Shown: one piece after another, positions 23,889 to 31,801 of the stretch
Layout of the letters: each line of letters begins with the position of its first letter
Numbering within the stretch: the first letter of the stretch is position 1
Origin: Rapana venosa
Taxonomy: Eukaryota > Mollusca > Gastropoda > Neogastropoda > Muricidae
Direction: 5' to 3'
DNA length: 64,000 nucleotides
NCBI GenBank assembly: GCA_028751875.1
Contig: CM054162.1
Coordinates: 8,320,616-8,384,615 of the forward strand
The notes under the pieces: model-generated
What the model was told of the DNA's origin: nothing
What the model saw: only the letters and a program-made list of their open reading frames with translations
Databases searched by the model: none
Made by a program: the position numbers and the translations under genes

Positions 23889-24244
23889 AAAACCCACCAT
23901 CACACAAAAAATCCACAAACAACACCAACAACAACAACACTAAACACATGAATACCTATGTTGACAAAACTGTCCAGGTCACCACCACCACCAGGTCTGG
24001 ACGACTCCAGTTCCCGAACTCTCTGAGCCAGCTGCTGATTCTGAGCTTTGGATTCCGTCAGTTTGTCTGTCAAAGTCAGGAAGGCGATTTTCAGCGCTTC
24101 ATGGGAACCCTGATCCAGGTTCTGGTTGGCCGAAGCAGGTGCAAAGGGAGAGAAGGGGAAGCTGGGACTGAGGTGGCTGCTAGCATCTATGTCGATGTCT
24201 TCGTCGGAATATTGCAGCACACAAATGTCGTCATCACTGTCCAT
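11682..24244 (-). CDS. AZI2/TBKBP1-like TBK1-adaptor protein, five coding exons
   Basis: Coding join (minus strand): 24244-23956, 21908-21721, 17647-17420, 15253-15103, 13123-11682. All introns are GT-AG and phases match (1, 0, 0, 1). The product is about 766 residues: an acidic start (MDSDDDICVLQYSDED), a coiled coil near residues 50-85 and 165-235, a leucine-rich segment near 250-280, a long Gln/Pro/Gly/Ser-rich middle, and two zinc fingers near 674-696 (C-X2-C-X14-H-X3-C) and 727-750 (C-X2-C-X15-H-X3-H). AZI2/NAP1 and TBKBP1/SINTBAD have the same 'DDIC/DDIS' start, and TBKBP1 the same last finger; TAX1BP1 and CALCOCO proteins have related UBZ fingers. Known family role: cytosolic scaffolds that bind TBK1/IKKe in antiviral signalling and selective autophagy. 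Function here is inferred from architecture. The last exon needs three one-base corrections (see separate entry). Confidence 0.8.
13199..13905. repeat. minisatellite in intron 4
   Basis: About twenty variable units of roughly 30-45 bp built on 'cactgtaccacttcattaa', 'taagtcaatcagtcag'. Earlier units (13225-13430) read 'cttcgttaac' instead of 'cttcattaat', so the array has at least two subfamilies. It lies directly upstream of the exon 5 acceptor. Confidence 0.92.
13905..14300 (+). mobile_element. SINE family B, full length
   Basis: tRNA-like head with a near-consensus B box ggttcgatccc at 13966-13976. The body has 'gtggtttgggcgctagtc', 'tttcggatgaggcc', 'aaaccgaggtcc' and 'acgcaaaagaacccac'. 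The conserved core 'ctctccccagggcgagatg' with 'tttcacgtagagaaatct' closes it. Other copies: 17675-17890, 43765-44150, 48065-48460. Confidence 0.8.
14380..14465 (-). mobile_element. tRNA-like SINE head, degenerate
   Basis: The minus strand reads 'ggggcagtggtttgagtg' followed by 'gagttcgtgatc', resembling A- and B-box spacing of a tRNA-derived head. No body can be assigned. From 14470 to 14825 only C- and A-rich sequence is seen. Confidence 0.35.
14826..15020 (+). mobile_element. SINE family A, 5'-truncated
   Basis: Body from 'ggatgagactataaacagagg' through 'aagagtaggccattgtgtgc' to the 'attatccttgaaataaa' end. The hairpin region is shortened ('acagaatgcttattc'). It lies in the intron just downstream of exon 4 (15103). 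Confidence 0.8.
15103..15253 (-). CDS. adaptor gene exon 4
   Basis: Acceptor cattttgcag|GCTAACC, donor TTGG|GTAAGC, 151 nt, entering in phase 0 and leaving in phase 1. After ANQEVSILKEGGGG comes a leucine-rich helix (ELVNELVHMRKVIDKLKAM) that could correspond to the TBK1-binding (TBD) segment of AZI2/TBKBP1. That assignment is inference. Confidence 0.8.
15295..15425. repeat. (CA)n and (CACT)n microsatellite
   Basis: CA units followed by tcac/actc tetranucleotides, in intron 3 next to exon 4; a CA run recurs at 15404-15424. Confidence 0.9.
15426..15775 (+). mobile_element. SINE family A, full length (best copy)
   Basis: A box tagcctagtgg at 15431-15441 and B box ggttcgattcc at 15474-15484, both matching RNA polymerase III consensus. 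The body includes 'gttaacatcagtgccgact', 'ccttcggatgagactataa' and 'gtaggccattgtgtgccgg'. The 3' tail has 'ggggactgggtgtaaaaaa', the hairpin 'aagcatacaagtgctt' and an 'aagaataaaa' A/T-rich end. It is the clearest reference copy in the window, lying in intron 3 of the adaptor gene. Confidence 0.92.
16290..16785 (+). mobile_element. LINE 3' end (CR1/L2-like), split by a SINE
   Basis: The start encodes the end of a LINE polyprotein (CDTFKSGLKTYLFQ), followed by a 3' UTR with 'gcaagcgctttgatttgtc', 'acagcgctatataaattcc' and a (tta)n tail. A minus-strand SINE A occupies 16462-16640, inside the (gt)n tract of the UTR. The intact version is at 17920-18535. Confidence 0.75.
16462..16640 (-). mobile_element. 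SINE family A, 5'-truncated, nested in LINE 3' UTR
   Basis: Minus-oriented tail ('atcgaggataatgg', 'aagcacttatgtgctt', 'acatccagtcccc') and body ('cacaatggcctactcttcc', 'gcgcaagatgttctg'). gt repeats border both sides, so a target duplication cannot be defined. Confidence 0.85.
16850..16945 (+). repeat. dispersed repeat shared with 8640-8740
   Basis: Carries 'tcttaacggcagcgcagc', 'tatgacagacagcac' and 'gttgctgtctgagcg'. See the copy at 8640. Confidence 0.5.
17049..17196 (+). mobile_element. SINE family A, 5'-truncated
   Basis: Begins at 'taagagtaggccattgtg' and runs through 'cacggggactggatgtaaa' and a hairpin region with a small insertion to the 'aagaataaaataaa' tail. Confidence 0.85.
17193..17296. 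repeat. perfect hairpin flanked by 20 bp direct repeats
   Basis: Inverted arms at 17221-17239 and 17253-17271 are perfect 19 bp complements (aatatacgaatacacaata), around a centre that is itself palindromic (acgaattcgt). Identical 20 bp direct repeats lie at 17193-17212 and 17277-17296. It sits in intron 3 between a SINE tail and exon 3. Confidence 0.85.
17420..17647 (-). CDS. adaptor gene exon 3, coiled coil
   Basis: Acceptor ggccccag|GGGGAGCG, donor CAGAAG|GTGAGA, 228 nt, phase 0 at both ends. It codes for a heptad-rich Glu/Gln/Arg/Leu coiled coil (GERLPDKNQALG ... SLHASLQK). GC content is clearly above the surrounding introns, as expected of a coding exon. Confidence 0.85.
17675..17890 (-). 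mobile_element. SINE family B, 5'-truncated, abutting exon 3
   Basis: The minus strand carries the core ('gctctcccggggagag' type, 'ggcgctgctcttgtggcga', 'aaatctgccgtgac') and ends in 'tatataaattcc' and an (att)n tail. The tail ends about 30 nt upstream of the exon 3 acceptor at 17647. Confidence 0.75.
17920..18535 (+). mobile_element. LINE ORF2 C-terminus plus 3' UTR (CR1/L2-like)
   Basis: The translation shows SFSVSGPSIWNGLPISLRQ then CDTFKSGLKTYLFQT, the classic C-terminal block of CR1/L2-type polyproteins, with an upstream frameshift. The 3' UTR contains a (gt)n run, 'gcaagcgctttgatttgtc', 'acagcgctatataaattcc' and a (tta)n tail. 5'-truncated, hence dead on arrival. It lies in intron 2 of the adaptor gene, antisense to it. 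Confidence 0.82.
18715..18890. repeat. (ACT)n trinucleotide tract
   Basis: act/cta units, interrupted at first and pure near 18842-18874. Confidence 0.9.
18891..19172 (+). mobile_element. SINE family S2 (tRNA/5S-headed), full length
   Basis: A-box-like tagctcagtgg at 18901-18911. The 5S-like segment follows ('taggattaagcagcattga', 'tggttaccaagtggatgg', 'atgactg'), then 'cagttcacccagctgtaaa', 'gagaggagatgggcgccgcc' and the 'aacacctttacctt' tail. The short minus frame across it is not a gene. Confidence 0.82.
19175..20610. other. intron sequence with no recognised feature
   Basis: AT-rich, with a few CA steps near 19670-19715. Not resolved into any element. Confidence 0.5.
20617..21737 (-). 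repeat. splice-donor-like minisatellite at exon 2/intron 2
   Basis: About 49 units of 17-30 bp; the commonest plus unit is 'tactgaacatttcttacttta'. On the minus (transcribed) strand each unit reads 'aaagtaagaaatgttcagta' or, in longer units, 'aaagtgagtaag' and 'aaagtaagtaag', so every unit offers a 5' splice-site-like sequence. The exon 2 donor at 21720 is the first unit. Confidence 0.93.
21721..21908 (-). CDS. adaptor gene exon 2
   Basis: The acceptor aacaaacag lies just above 21908. The exon carries 62 codons plus two bases completing the exon 1 codon (ESFDMMEDARYVATEG ... RNVQYK). The preferred donor is AAA|GTGAGT at 21720-21715, phase 0, matching exon 3. An earlier phase-0 donor (ACC AAA|GTAGAG) is possible. 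The final 17 bases of the exon are themselves a unit of the minisatellite that fills the start of the intron. Confidence 0.75.
22205..22557 (-). mobile_element. SINE family A, full length
   Basis: Minus orientation: tail ('tttcgaggataatggaataa', hairpin 'aagcactcatgcgctt'), body ('cataatggcctactcttc', 'atctgaaggacttttgggg') and head ('caccaggctatcccgtccc'). It lies in intron 1, in the same sense as the gene. Confidence 0.88.
22560..23945. other. intron 1 sequence; unrecognised frame at 23500-23835
   Basis: Mostly AT-rich. A minus-strand frame of 111 codons (23835-23500) resembles no family I know, is AT-rich and has no splice context, so I do not call it a gene. A (CA)n run lies at 23852-23884. 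Confidence 0.5.
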
Positions 24245-24280
24245 GCTACTTCGCAGTATGCATGGCTCACCTTCTCAAAA
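23956..24280 (-). CDS. adaptor gene exon 1 (start codon)
   Basis: The acceptor tctgtttcag precedes 24280; the ATG is at 24244-24242, leaving 36 nt of 5' UTR in this exon. It encodes residues 1-96, with an acidic opening (DDDIC ... DEDIDID) and a coiled-coil stretch (ALKIAFLTLTDKLTESKAQ). The donor is G|GTATTC after codon 96 plus one base, a mediocre site but the only one that keeps phase with exon 2. There is an internal 'gag aag|gtgagc' before the ATG that could act as an alternative donor. Confidence 0.8.
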
Positions 24281-24711
24281 CTGAAACAGAAAGAACAAAG
24301 CATGATGAAATTAAAGGGGGGTGTTTGGGTTAGATTCTTAGAACTTAGCAACTGGTCAAACATAAACCTAGCTGAAATCAAACAACAACAAAAAACAGAA
24401 CACGAGACATTGAGAGATCAAACATAAATATATGGGACTACCTGCGGGAAAAAAGTGAATAAAATGGGACAATCGATTAAAATGCAATTACCCCAAACTT
24501 GAAAAAGGAAAATGAATATTAAGGCTAAGACTAGAGAAGCATAATCAATTAAAACAAGTTCAGAATATGAAAAATGAAGCAAAATCAATTAAAATATAAG
24601 TTTAATATTTTTTTATGAGAAAATAAAATTTAAACTTTAAAGGATGCACAATTGATTAAAATGCATGCCTATTTCTTATTAAGTTATTCTGTTTCTACTA
24701 TTCTTTAACTC

Positions 24712-24790
24712 CGGACTGGATGTTAAAAAGCACATTTAAGTGGTTATTCCATTATCCTCGATATAAAAGAATAAAATAAAAAAATAAAAA
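24712..24790 (+). mobile_element. SINE-A 3' tail fragment
   Basis: 'ccggactggatgttaaaa', a hairpin variant 'agcacatttaagtggtt', 'attatcctcgatataaaag' and an A/T-rich tail. Truncated 5'. Sequence from 24290 to 24710 and 24790 to 25030 shows nothing recognisable. Confidence 0.8.
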
Positions 24791-25039
24791 TAACGAATAA
24801 TGTAAATATTCCATTACCTTGAAATAAAACAATAAAATAAAAACAAAATAACTAGTTATTTAAAGTTCTACTAATACTATTACACAGTATTAGTATTACA
24901 AACTGACAGAGTAGTAAAAGTGATCACTATGAGTTGGCTGAGTATCAACTAATTATCTGTAAAGTCTTGGAGCTGCTACTGTATAAAGTACAAGACTACA
25001 AAGTTCTACAATACAACTAGTACAGTTAAAGTACTAGTA

Positions 25040-25760
25040 GGCCTCCTTCAATCTCGGAAGATTATGGAGTTGCACCCTAGACTAGGGGTTCAGAACTTCA
25101 TGCGGGTGCAGCGTTGGGTGTGGCTGGTCAGTCAGACATGTATGGGAATGACAGTCCCTACGGCAGAGGGCACAGATGAAGTCTGATGCTGGTCTGTCTG
25201 TCTGGGCTGCAGCCTTTCTTCTCATTCTCTTCCAGTCTTTGCCTCATGCTGCTGAGCAAGTGCCTCTCCGAACATGGAGAGACCTTTCTGCACAGTCTGT
25301 CTCCAGGCCGACCGTTTGTTCTGGTCGATGTTCAGGGATTTTAACAAAGTCCCTCTGGCATATATGTCTTTGAAGTACAGCTGTGGTCTGCCCCTGGGGT
25401 GTTTCCCCTGCACAACTTCTCCACAAATGATGTCCATAGGGATCCGTCCGTCGTTCATGCACAGACATGGCCAAGCCAACGCATACATCTCTGTTTCAGC
25501 AGCGTGTACATGCTGGTGCATCCAGCTCTTCCCAGGACAGTGTTGTTTGCAACCTTGTCCTGCCAGGTGATTTTCAGGATGCATGGGAGGCAATGCATGT
25601 GAAAAGCAATTGGCTCTTCGTGAAGTTAGTGTGGAGAAGTTGGAAAGCTTTCCATCTTATCTGGTTCAGAGAAAGATCTATACCTTCTGCTGCAGGACGT
25701 CTGCCTGTTTCACTTCCACTAGTTTCAGCATCACAGCAAAGAAGATGCCAACAGGACAAC
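25040..25760 (-). mobile_element. LINE ORF2 C-terminal remnant with zinc-finger-like end
   Basis: Minus translation: MNDGRIPMDIICGEVVQGK, RGRPQLYFKDIYARG, RSAWRQTVQKGLSMF, then after a frame change ICALCRRDCHSH. The order (H/R-rich 'MND.RIP' block, 'GRPQLRFKD', 'WRQ', C-terminal CCHH-like 'C-X2-C.RDCHS') is that of the C-terminus of the LINE group also present at 51130-53375. Frameshifts and stops show it is a dead copy. Confidence 0.72.
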
Positions 25761-26039
25761 TACTTGAGTTTACATTACTTCTATTCTAGTTGTAATATTA
25801 TTCCTATCATAAAATTACTTGATAATAAATCACAATAAGTAAATAACATCAACTAGGCCTATCTACTGCTACCGTTATTAGCAGTAGCAGTACTGTGCTA
25901 GTAAAGTTCTACTAAAATAAAGATAGCAACCGGAAGACCCAGGCCAAACAGCCAATTTTTAACATTTTATGTCTTAAGTCATAATAAAATTCAGAAGCCA
26001 AAAGGGAAATCATACACTGTAGACGATAAACTGCTACAC

Positions 26040-26650
26040 TACTTACTCCAAATTACAAGTTCGACAGAACGAGACCTATTACTGACCCAGACGTGAGTAT
26101 GTTCAACACATAAGAAATGATTCATGAATGTTCGTGAAACGAAGCCGCCATTTTCTGTTTATCTCACACGTAGATGAGTAAACATTATTGTTGACGTTCT
26201 CTACGAGTAACTCTGCGTACAAACCAACATTTTCACAAACGATTCTAACTGTATACTTTGTACTCTAGGATCTACATCAACAAGTCTGTCGCTAACGATG
26301 GATTTTTATCGACTACGCTCATAGATTAACACCCGAAAGCAAGAAATTCCGTTCTCACCGACCTTTTGTCTGCCTAACAAACCCAAACATACAAACAATG
26401 CGAAAACGAGGCTAGCCACGAACAGGAAGCAAATCTATTGCTTTTAAAATATGAAAGGTTTATCGGCGTAGATATGTGATGCTTTAGTGGCGATTGTGGT
26501 TAACAATACGTCTCTAACTTAAATAAATTAAATGTACACTTACAATTGATTTCAGGTTCGGTTTCTTGCGGGAATCATAATAACTTATACGAAACCGGAA
26601 GTCGCAGCGGAAGGGGTGGTGGATGAGGGGATTCCCCCAATACATTTAAC
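26040..26650 (-). promoter_or_regulatory. putative promoter and 5' UTR exon of the adaptor gene
   Basis: CpG dinucleotides are much commoner here than in the flanking sequence. An Ets-type site ccggaagt (26595-26602) lies beside a candidate noncoding first exon ending CAATT|GTAAGT (donor at 26543-26538) read on the minus strand. A YY1-type site gccgccatttt is at 26144-26154. No TATA box stands out. That this is the start of the gene at 24244 is inference from position, strand and the donor. Confidence 0.5.
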
Positions 26651-26699
26651 ATTTTTGCGCAATACAGTTATTTCCCTTCCTCGTGATGTGTGATTCCAC

Positions 26700-26990
26700 A
26701 TGCTGGATTACTTGTCTTACTGCTGATTGATTACTTTGTCGGTTAACCAATCGATGGATTGATTGACTGATTACGACAAGTGTTAAATATGTTGACTGAT
26801 TAATCGATCGATCGTTTGATTGATTAGTTGACTGATTTGTTGATGGCTGGCAGGCTGGCCTGTTGGTTGATTGTCTGAGCGGTTATTGATTGATTGATTG
26901 ATTGATTTACCGACGGTTGTTTAGTTGGTTGGTTGATTGATTGATTCATTTGATTGATCATGATTTCAAAGTGCAACAAATTATATGTTG
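26700..26990. repeat. degenerate (ATTG/TGAT)n tract
   Basis: Tetranucleotide 'attg/gatt' units with many substitutions, upstream of the putative promoter. Confidence 0.75.
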
Positions 26991-27054
26991 TAAAGTTAGT
27001 GCCTTTAAAATTTTTTTTTTTTACATAGGACCTGCTAGGCTATCTCCCCCACCC

Positions 27055-27057
<3 letters not shown>

Positions 27058-27116
<59 letters not shown>
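27058..27116. repeat. (GA)n microsatellite at T-element 3' end
   Basis: Pure GA over almost 60 bp running straight into 'acaatgacaatgac', the complement of the T-element tail. Confidence 0.95.
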
Positions 27117-27118
<2 letters not shown>

Positions 27119-27445
27119 ATGACAATGACAATGACAAATTCTTTTATTTCGAGGATAATGAATAAGCACACATGTGCTTTTTTACATCCAGTCCCCGCCC
27201 GTTAGGGATACATCTTAATAATAATAACCCAATACTTATACAGTCTCACAATAAAAACAAGGGGAAATAACCCTTTTCAAAACAGCTCCCCCCCCCCCCC
27301 CAACAACCCCCCCCCCCCCCCCCCCCCAAAGCAAGCAAATAAAAGAAAACCATAAAAATACCCCACCTCCACCCCCCAAAAAACCTTAACCAAAGCAAAC
27401 AAACAAACAAAAGAGAAGGAAAAACCAAACCAAACCAACAAAGAG
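27117..27445 (-). mobile_element. T-element copy (tail shared with SINE A)
   Basis: In element orientation it ends with 'actggatgtaaaaaagcac', the hairpin 'aagcacatgtgtgctt', 'tcattatcctcgaaataaaa' and a (tgtcat)n tail. Upstream are 'attgtgagactgtataag' and 'agggttatttccccttg'. The block at 62050-62356 matches it end to end, including the C/G-run and the 'ttggtttggtttttcc' part. It has no tRNA-like head and no frame; it may be the 3' end of the LINE that mobilises SINE A (inference). Confidence 0.78.

Positions 27446-27531
<86 letters not shown>
27441..27531. repeat. (GA)n microsatellite
   Basis: GA run with a single interruption, between the T-element and a degenerate tail fragment. Confidence 0.95.
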
Positions 27532-27534
<3 letters not shown>

Positions 27535-27540
27535 TGAATG

Positions 27541-27625
27541 ATGAACCTTTCAATGAATCTTTATTTTTAAATGGTAACAGAATAAGCATGCCTTACTTTT
27601 TTCATCCGGCCCTTGCCCTGATTAT
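27541..27625 (-). mobile_element. degenerate SINE-A/T-element tail
   Basis: Reads 'atctttatttttaaatgg', 'acagaataagcatgcctta', 'ttttttcatccggcccttg', a diverged version of the tail. Sequence on to 28370 is AT-rich with a gata run at 27907-27925 and no recognised gene. Confidence 0.5.
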
Positions 27626-28371
27626 GGACTATCAACAAAACAAAGGTAAACATCTTACTACAACAACGACAACATGATTTAAAAATATATATATATATTT
27701 AAAAATACATAATCCCTAACTGACTTGAGCATTAATTTCAAGAGATACATAGATTTTTTTTTAGAAAGAGATATACGTTGATAAACATACAATTCACAAA
27801 TAAATCAAACATTAACATGAAAACTGATACACTTATTATAATTAGGTAATAGGCAACTGGTTGTTGAGTCTTTGAGGGTGCCCCCACGGTCGTCAGACTA
27901 CGGGACAGATAGATAGATAGATAGAATATGGATCAAGTAAAATAGAGGGGAGACAGCAAGAAGCAAGAGAGAGAGAGTGAGAGAGATAGAGAGGGAGAGC
28001 ATTTCCAGGTTACATCAACATCAAAATAAACCATATATCAAATTCTGTTAAAACATCCTCACCAAAACCCTTTTAAAATATATATATACTATCAACAAAG
28101 ATATCAATTTGAGTTACAAAATGTCGAGGAGCCTGATATAAAACAGTTTTTAACAGCCCCGCCAACAACAGCATCAATACAACAATTCGAAGTTAGGCAA
28201 ATCAATTTAAAACTCACTCAGTACATTTCCAAGAGGCATGGTATATTGATTGAAGATGGAGAACAATATTGTATGTTTTCTGGACGATGATAAAATAATC
28301 ACTATAATTAGTATAAAATGTATAAACCAAACATTTATATGAAAATAAGAAATTTCATATATAAGAGGAAT

Positions 28372-28373
<2 letters not shown>

Positions 28374-28465
<92 letters not shown>
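28374..28465. repeat. (GA)n microsatellite at T-element 3' end
   Basis: About 45 GA units running into 'atgacaatgacaaattc', the T-element tail. Confidence 0.95.
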
Positions 28466-28470
<5 letters not shown>

Positions 28471-28544
28471 AATGACAAATTCTTTTATTTCGGGGATAAT
28501 GAATAAGCACATATGAGCTGGATACATCTTAATAATAATAACCC

Positions 28545-28554
28545 AACACTTATA
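28545..28554 (+). repeat. target-site duplication, left (aacacttata)
   Basis: The same 10 bp occurs at 31802-31811, directly after the LINE 3' end. The uninterrupted T-element copy at 27117 has this sequence (with one change) once. Confidence 0.88.
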
Positions 28555-28791
28555 CCCCCGTGGGGCTCCCGGGGTATGCTTGCAAAGCGAGCATCGCAAG
28601 AATAGGATCTCTGCCCTCCAACCAGGCATGTCGTAAGAGGCGACTAAGGTGGAACCCTTCCCCCAGGTAGGGGGTTAGACACAGGGCTAACAACCCTGTT
28701 CTGTAAAAAAACAATTGTTACGGAAACAGCAACAAAAGAAATTAACAATACTGGGTGTGACGGGCTTCCAGAGTCATCGGAAGATGCTCGT

Positions 28792-30138
28792 ATGAATGGC
28801 AGTGGTGAAAGCCGAAAGGAAGCCACTGACAGGAAGATGGAAGTCTTAAGCGCCAAAAATAAGACCAAGATGGGTTTCTGGAATGTGAGAACCATGTTCG
28901 AAACAGGAAAACTAGCGCAAGTTACAGCAGAGATGAGACGCTACAATTTGCACATCCTCGGAATCAGTGAAAGCCGATGGACAGGATCAGGCAAATACAG
29001 AGCCAGCACAGGAGAGACAGTGCTGTACAGTGGTAGAGATGACGGCCAACACCATGAGGGAGTAGCAATCATCATGAAGAAAGGAATGGAGAAATGCCTG
29101 ATGGAATGGAAACCTATCAACAGCAGGATGATGAGGATAAGAATGAAAGGTAAGCATGCTAATACCACAATCATACAATGCTATGCACCAACCAACGACA
29201 GTGGAGAAGAAAGCAAAGATACATTTTATGAACAATTACAGGCTGAAATGGAAAACACACCAAACCATGACATGAGGATAGTGATGGGTGACCTAAATGC
29301 AAAAGTCGGAAAAGACAACACAAATCAAGAAAGAGCCATGGGAAAAGAAGGATGTGGCAGCATAAATGACAACGGAGAAAGATTGGTGGAATTCTGCATG
29401 ACAAACAACCTGGCCATTGGAGGGACATTATTTGCACACCCTGAGATCCATAAGCTTACCTGGTGTTCCCCCAATGGAAGAGACAAAAACCAGATCGACC
29501 ACCTGATGATCAATGGGACATGGAGGAGATCGCTCCTAGATGTAAAAGTAAGGAGAGGAGCCGATGTTGGCAGTGATCACCACCTTGTTACTGCAACCCT
29601 AAAAGTGAAGCTGAGAAAAAATGGACCTGGGAAACCAAGACAACAACATTTTGATGTGGAAAAACTGCGCAACACCAAAGTAAAGAGTGCTTTCACCCTC
29701 CAGCTCAAAAACAAGTTCCAAGCACTGGCGGATACTGAAAACTACACACCTCCTGACACGACTAATATAAACACCATGTGGAAACAAGTCAGGACAGCCT
29801 ACACACAAGCCAGCGAAACGTGCTTAGGACAGAGACAGAGGAAGAGAAAAAGGTGGATTACAGCAGACACCTGGCAAGCCATTGAGAACAGGAGAGAACT
29901 GAAGAAGAAAATCTTAGAGACAAAGTCAGAACGGATAAGAGAGAGGTACAAACAACAGTACAGAGAAGCAAACCAAACTGTGAAGAGAATGACAAGAACA
30001 GACAAGCGTACCTACATGGATGATATTGCAAGACAAGCAGAGGAGGCCGCCGCAAAGGGAGAACAAGGACAGGTGTATAAGATCACTAAGACTCAGTGGC
30101 AAGTACCGGAGCAACACCGAAACACCAATCCTAGATAA
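28792..30138 (+). CDS. LINE polyprotein, endonuclease domain and linker
   Basis: 448 codons. APE-type endonuclease motifs in order: GFWNVRTM (residues ~29-36), ISESRW (~57), QCYAPTND (~127), GDLNAKVG (~168), NQIDH (~238) and GSDHHLV (~261). These include the catalytic N, E, D/N and H positions of the family. A lysine/arginine-rich linker follows. The frame ends early at TAA 30136 because of a one-base shift near 30100; the reverse transcriptase continues in the next frame. The start codon is uncertain; ATG at 28792 is the first in frame after the 5' UTR. Confidence 0.85.
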   Translation: MNGSGESRKEATDRKMEVLSAKNKTKMGFWNVRTMFETGKLAQVTAEMRRYNLHILGISESRWTGSGKYRASTGETVLYSGRDDGQHHEGVAIIMKKGMEKCLMEWKPINSRMMRIRMKGKHANTTIIQCYAPTNDSGEESKDTFYEQLQAEMENTPNHDMRIVMGDLNAKVGKDNTNQERAMGKEGCGSINDNGERLVEFCMTNNLAIGGTLFAHPEIHKLTWCSPNGRDKNQIDHLMINGTWRRSLLDVKVRRGADVGSDHHLVTATLKVKLRKNGPGKPRQQHFDVEKLRNTKVKSAFTLQLKNKFQALADTENYTPPDTTNINTMWKQVRTAYTQASETCLGQRQRKRKRWITADTWQAIENRRELKKKILETKSERIRERYKQQYREANQTVKRMTRTDKRTYMDDIARQAEEAAAKGEQGQVYKITKTQWQVPEQHRNTNPR

Positions 30139-31397
30139 ACAAGGCCAAATACTTACCACAGAAGAAGAACAAGATGCAAGATGGGCAGAACATTTCAGCG
30201 AAGTTCTCAACAGACCACCACCAACTGAAGAGGCAGATGTACAAGGTCCTGATGGTGATCTCAATGTGAACAGCTCACCACCAAAGAAGGAAGAGATTAT
30301 AGCAGCAATCAGCTCTCTCAAGAATGGAAAAGCCCCTGGCCAGGACAACCTCAACGCAGAACTTTTCAAGGCAGATCCAGAATTTGCATCTAAAGTTCTA
30401 CAGCCACTCTTTGCAGCTATATGGGAGGAGAAACAGCTACCAGCAGATTGGACAGAAGGAGTCATCGTGAAGATCCCAAAGAAAGGAGCCCTAAACAATT
30501 GTAACAACTGGAGAGGAATCACTCTGCTATCTGTTCCCAGCAAGATTCTGGCAAAGATCATCATCGGACGGATCTCAGAGGCAGTGGACCAACAACTCAG
30601 AAAGGAAACAGGCAGGTTTTAGACCAGGAAGAAGATGCATAGACCAGATCTTCACCCTGCGTAACATCATCGAACAGTGCACGGAATGGCAGAGACAGCT
30701 GTATATCAACTTCGTAGATTTTGAAAAAGCCTTTGACAGCATTCATCGAGAAAGTGTATGGCGCATACTCCGAGCATATGGAATTCCACAGGAGATTATC
30801 CAAGTCATTAAGAGCTTCTACAACAACTTCATGTGCAGAGTAGGAAACAGCAAAACCAGTTTCAGTGTACAAACCGGCGTCAGACAAGGCTGCCCCATGT
30901 CAGCACTACTCTTCAACCTGACAATTGATTGGGTGATGAGACAAACAACAGCTGACCAGTCACGGGGCATCAGATGGACCCCCTTCTCAACGCTTGAAGA
31001 CCTAGATTTTGCCGACGATCTGGCACTGCTCTCACATACCCACCATCACATTCAAGAGAAGACATCCCGTCTCAGCACTTTCGCACAGCAAGTAGGCCTG
31101 AAAATCAGTCAGAAGAAGACAGAGGTAATGACACTGAACGTCCAGAACCCCTCACCGGTCACAGTGAATGGAGAAGTTTTACCAACAACTGAAGAGTTCA
31201 CGTACCTCGGGAGCACTGTTAGGCATGACGGTGGAGCAGGCAGCGACATCAAGAACCGGATTAGCAAAGCAAGAAATGCTTATAGAAATCTGAACAATGT
31301 GTGGAAATGGTCCCAGTACAGCACCAGAACCAAACTAAGACTATACCAGAGCTGTGTACTTTCCACCCTTTTGTACGGCTCGGAAGCTGGAGGATGA
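30020..31397 (+). pseudogene. LINE polyprotein, reverse transcriptase domain (frameshifted)
   Basis: The first part (30020-30622) has NGKAPGQDNLNAELFK and NWRGITLLSVPSKILAKI. After a one-base shift in an A-run near 30604, translation continues with QAGFRPGRRC, the motif A block FVDFEKAFDSIHRE, motif B RQGCPMSALLFNL and motif C LDFADDLALLSH. All three catalytic aspartates (one in A, two in FADD) are present. Another one-base loss near 31388 ends the frame at LLYGSEAGG. Enzymatically plausible if repaired, but broken as it stands. Confidence 0.85.
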
Positions 31398-31788
31398 CTG
31401 AGAGTGACCTCGACAAACTATCCACATTCCACACGAAGAATCTCAGAAGAATCTTGCGCATCTTCTGGCCTGAGACCATCTCCAACCAAGAACTTTTTGC
31501 CCGTTGCAACCAAGAAAGCATGGACAACATCATCATGCATAGGCGATGGGGATGGATAGGGCATATCCCGTCGGGAACATGGAAACATCGCCCGAACAGC
31601 CCTCCACTGGACACCAGAGGGAAAACGCAAACGAGGACGACCCAAGAACACTTGGCGTCGGACTGTTGAAGCAGAGCTGAAGACCTTCCAACATACCTTG
31701 GGAACCATTCAGAAGCTAGCCCAGGACAGACAGGAGTGGAGAACTTTTGTTGCTGCCCTACGTGCCAATAAGGCACAAAGGCATTGAT
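31385..31788 (+). pseudogene. LINE polyprotein, C-terminal region (frameshifted)
   Basis: WRMTESDLDKLSTFH, LRRILRIFWPE and RRWGWIGH follow the RT; after one more frame change HWTPEGKRKRGRPKNTWRR and QEWRTFVAALRANKAQRH reach a stop. The 'GRPK.TWRR' block is the usual C-terminal signature of this LINE group. The stop lies just before the (gat)n tail. Confidence 0.8.
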
Positions 31789-31801
31789 GATGATGATGAT
31801 G

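Larger units (their letters stand above)
28555..31801 (+). mobile_element. near full-length RTE-like LINE
   Basis: 3247 bp between 10 bp target duplications. A short G/C-rich 5' UTR ('cccgtggggctcccgggg') is followed by one polyprotein with apurinic endonuclease and reverse transcriptase domains and a (gat)n 3' end. RTE clade elements are single-ORF, about 3.2 kb and end in short tandem repeats, which fits; the clade call rests on structure and on recognised motifs only. About four single-base indels break the frame, so it is inactive but young. Confidence 0.85.
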
